DNA of 5,206 nt, taken from positions 1-5,206 of the forward strand of contig CATMVR010000422.1 in the NCBI GenBank assembly GCA_950075905.1, read 5' to 3'. The position numbers were made by a program, and so were the translations under genes. Positions within the stretch are counted from its first letter, which is position 1, and the number at the start of each line of letters is the position of its first letter. Shown one piece after another: positions 4,695 to 5,206 of this stretch. The stretch comes from an uncultured Persicitalea sp. Its GTDB lineage: Bacteria > Bacteroidota > Bacteroidia > Cytophagales > Spirosomataceae. The notes below the pieces were generated by a model. That model searched no databases. It was not told the DNA's origin and saw only the letters and a program-made list of their open reading frames with translations.

Positions 4695-5206
4695 CTATTT
4701 TAAGACTTCCAGCAGATAGTGCGCCGTTCTCTCCACCAAACGGGCATGGCTGGCTTCAAGGATAATGCATTGTTCCCGGGGTAGAAGATCAGCGAAGGAT
4801 TTAAGTTTTTCAACAGGAAGTGCCGCATCGTGCTTGCCCATAAACAGCCATACGCGCACCCGCTCGGCCCGGAGAGTAGCGTAGAGGGCAGGCATCGCAA
4901 AGGAAAGCTTACGAAAACTGACCCATGAGCGATAAATAACCTGGCGGCTTTCGGGAGTAGCCAGCATGTAGCGCGTAAAATTTACGGTGCTTTTGGGAAT
5001 GAGTCCTACTTTCTGACCAAGATCGGCTAGGGCAAACAACGGCTCCGGCTGGTGGATGATGGTACGGTACAGCCAACGGGTGGGGCCATATCGGGTGGCC
5101 AGCCGGTACAGCGGGTGCTCCACGACGCCATCGGGGGCGCGATCCAATGCGAACTGGGGCTGGAACCGCGCCAACGGCGCTGAGCCGATGAATGGTGCGA
5201 GGACTT
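4695..5206 (-). CDS. Alpha/beta hydrolase, C-terminal part (runs off right edge)
   Basis: The last 169 codons of an alpha/beta-fold hydrolase are visible; the frame stays open to the window edge, so the true start is outside. An in-frame TTG at 5172-5174 is not a credible start because the fold would lack its whole N-terminal half and the nucleophile. The visible part begins near the end of the core, passes APDG (visible residues 23-26), and runs through a helical lid (about 27-115) with motifs like RLATRYGPTRWLYR and YRSWVSFRKL. The core resumes with RVRVWLFMGKHDAALP, where D126 is the probable catalytic acid. ASHARLVER follows, where H153 is the probable catalytic His. The GxSxG serine elbow would lie at or beyond the edge. 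The substrate is unknown. The strand before APDG (QFALD) is less hydrophobic than I would expect. The gene may be read with the DoxX gene 65 bp downstream. Confidence 0.82.
   Translation of the reverse strand, partial: VLAPFIGSAPLARFQPQFALDRAPDGVVEHPLYRLATRYGPTRWLYRTIIHQPEPLFALADLGQKVGLIPKSTVNFTRYMLATPESRQVIYRSWVSFRKLSFAMPALYATLRAERVRVWLFMGKHDAALPVEKLKSFADLLPREQCIILEASHARLVERTAHYLLEVLK

Noticed and set aside
1..5206. A new multi-gene system such as defence, secretion or biosynthesis
   Set aside because: The recognisable genes are separate housekeeping or single membrane-protein genes in mixed orientations; no shared operon or toxin, nuclease, transposase or phage gene is present.

Overview
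The window looks like chromosomal DNA of a Bacteroidota bacterium, probably of the order Cytophagales. Three things point there. Several genes are preceded by the Bacteroidota-type -7 promoter element TAnnTTTG (best case TATCTTTG at 3304-3311) and lack clear Shine-Dalgarno sites. The dihydroorotase has the DDQVHFREPG signature that I associate with Bacteroidota PyrC. The mid-GC base composition and the dispersed-type GTGG palindromes between genes fit the same group. The genus cannot be fixed from this sequence alone.

Layout from left to right. At 1-513 is the N-terminal half of a dihydroorotase (pyrimidine synthesis) on the minus strand, running off the left edge. It is divergent from a 70-residue two-helix membrane protein of unknown function at 704-916. 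That gene converges on hemB (porphobilinogen synthase, 962-1942, minus), and the two share a perfect 17-bp bidirectional terminator. Upstream of hemB on the same strand is a trans-sulfuration PLP enzyme (cystathionine gamma-synthase/lyase type, 2095-3234, minus). The 152 bp between these two genes is almost filled by inverted arrays of a degenerate GGTYAAA repeat around a small hairpin.

At 3334-4005 is a VTT/DedA-like membrane protein on the plus strand, divergent from the trans-sulfuration gene, with overlapping candidate promoters between them. It converges on a DoxX-family membrane protein (4195-4629, minus). The gap between them holds a pair of inverted REP-like palindromes that abut both stop codons. 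Last is the C-terminal part of an alpha/beta hydrolase (4695-5206, minus), running off the right edge and lying 65 bp upstream of the DoxX gene.

The genes are mostly housekeeping metabolism (pyrimidine, heme, sulfur amino acids) plus small membrane proteins, and they do not form one pathway. I found no defence, secretion, CRISPR or biosynthetic system here. The unusual signals are in the intergenic DNA: the REP pair, the inverted heptamer arrays and the facing promoters. All annotation is from reading the sequence by eye; no database search was made.
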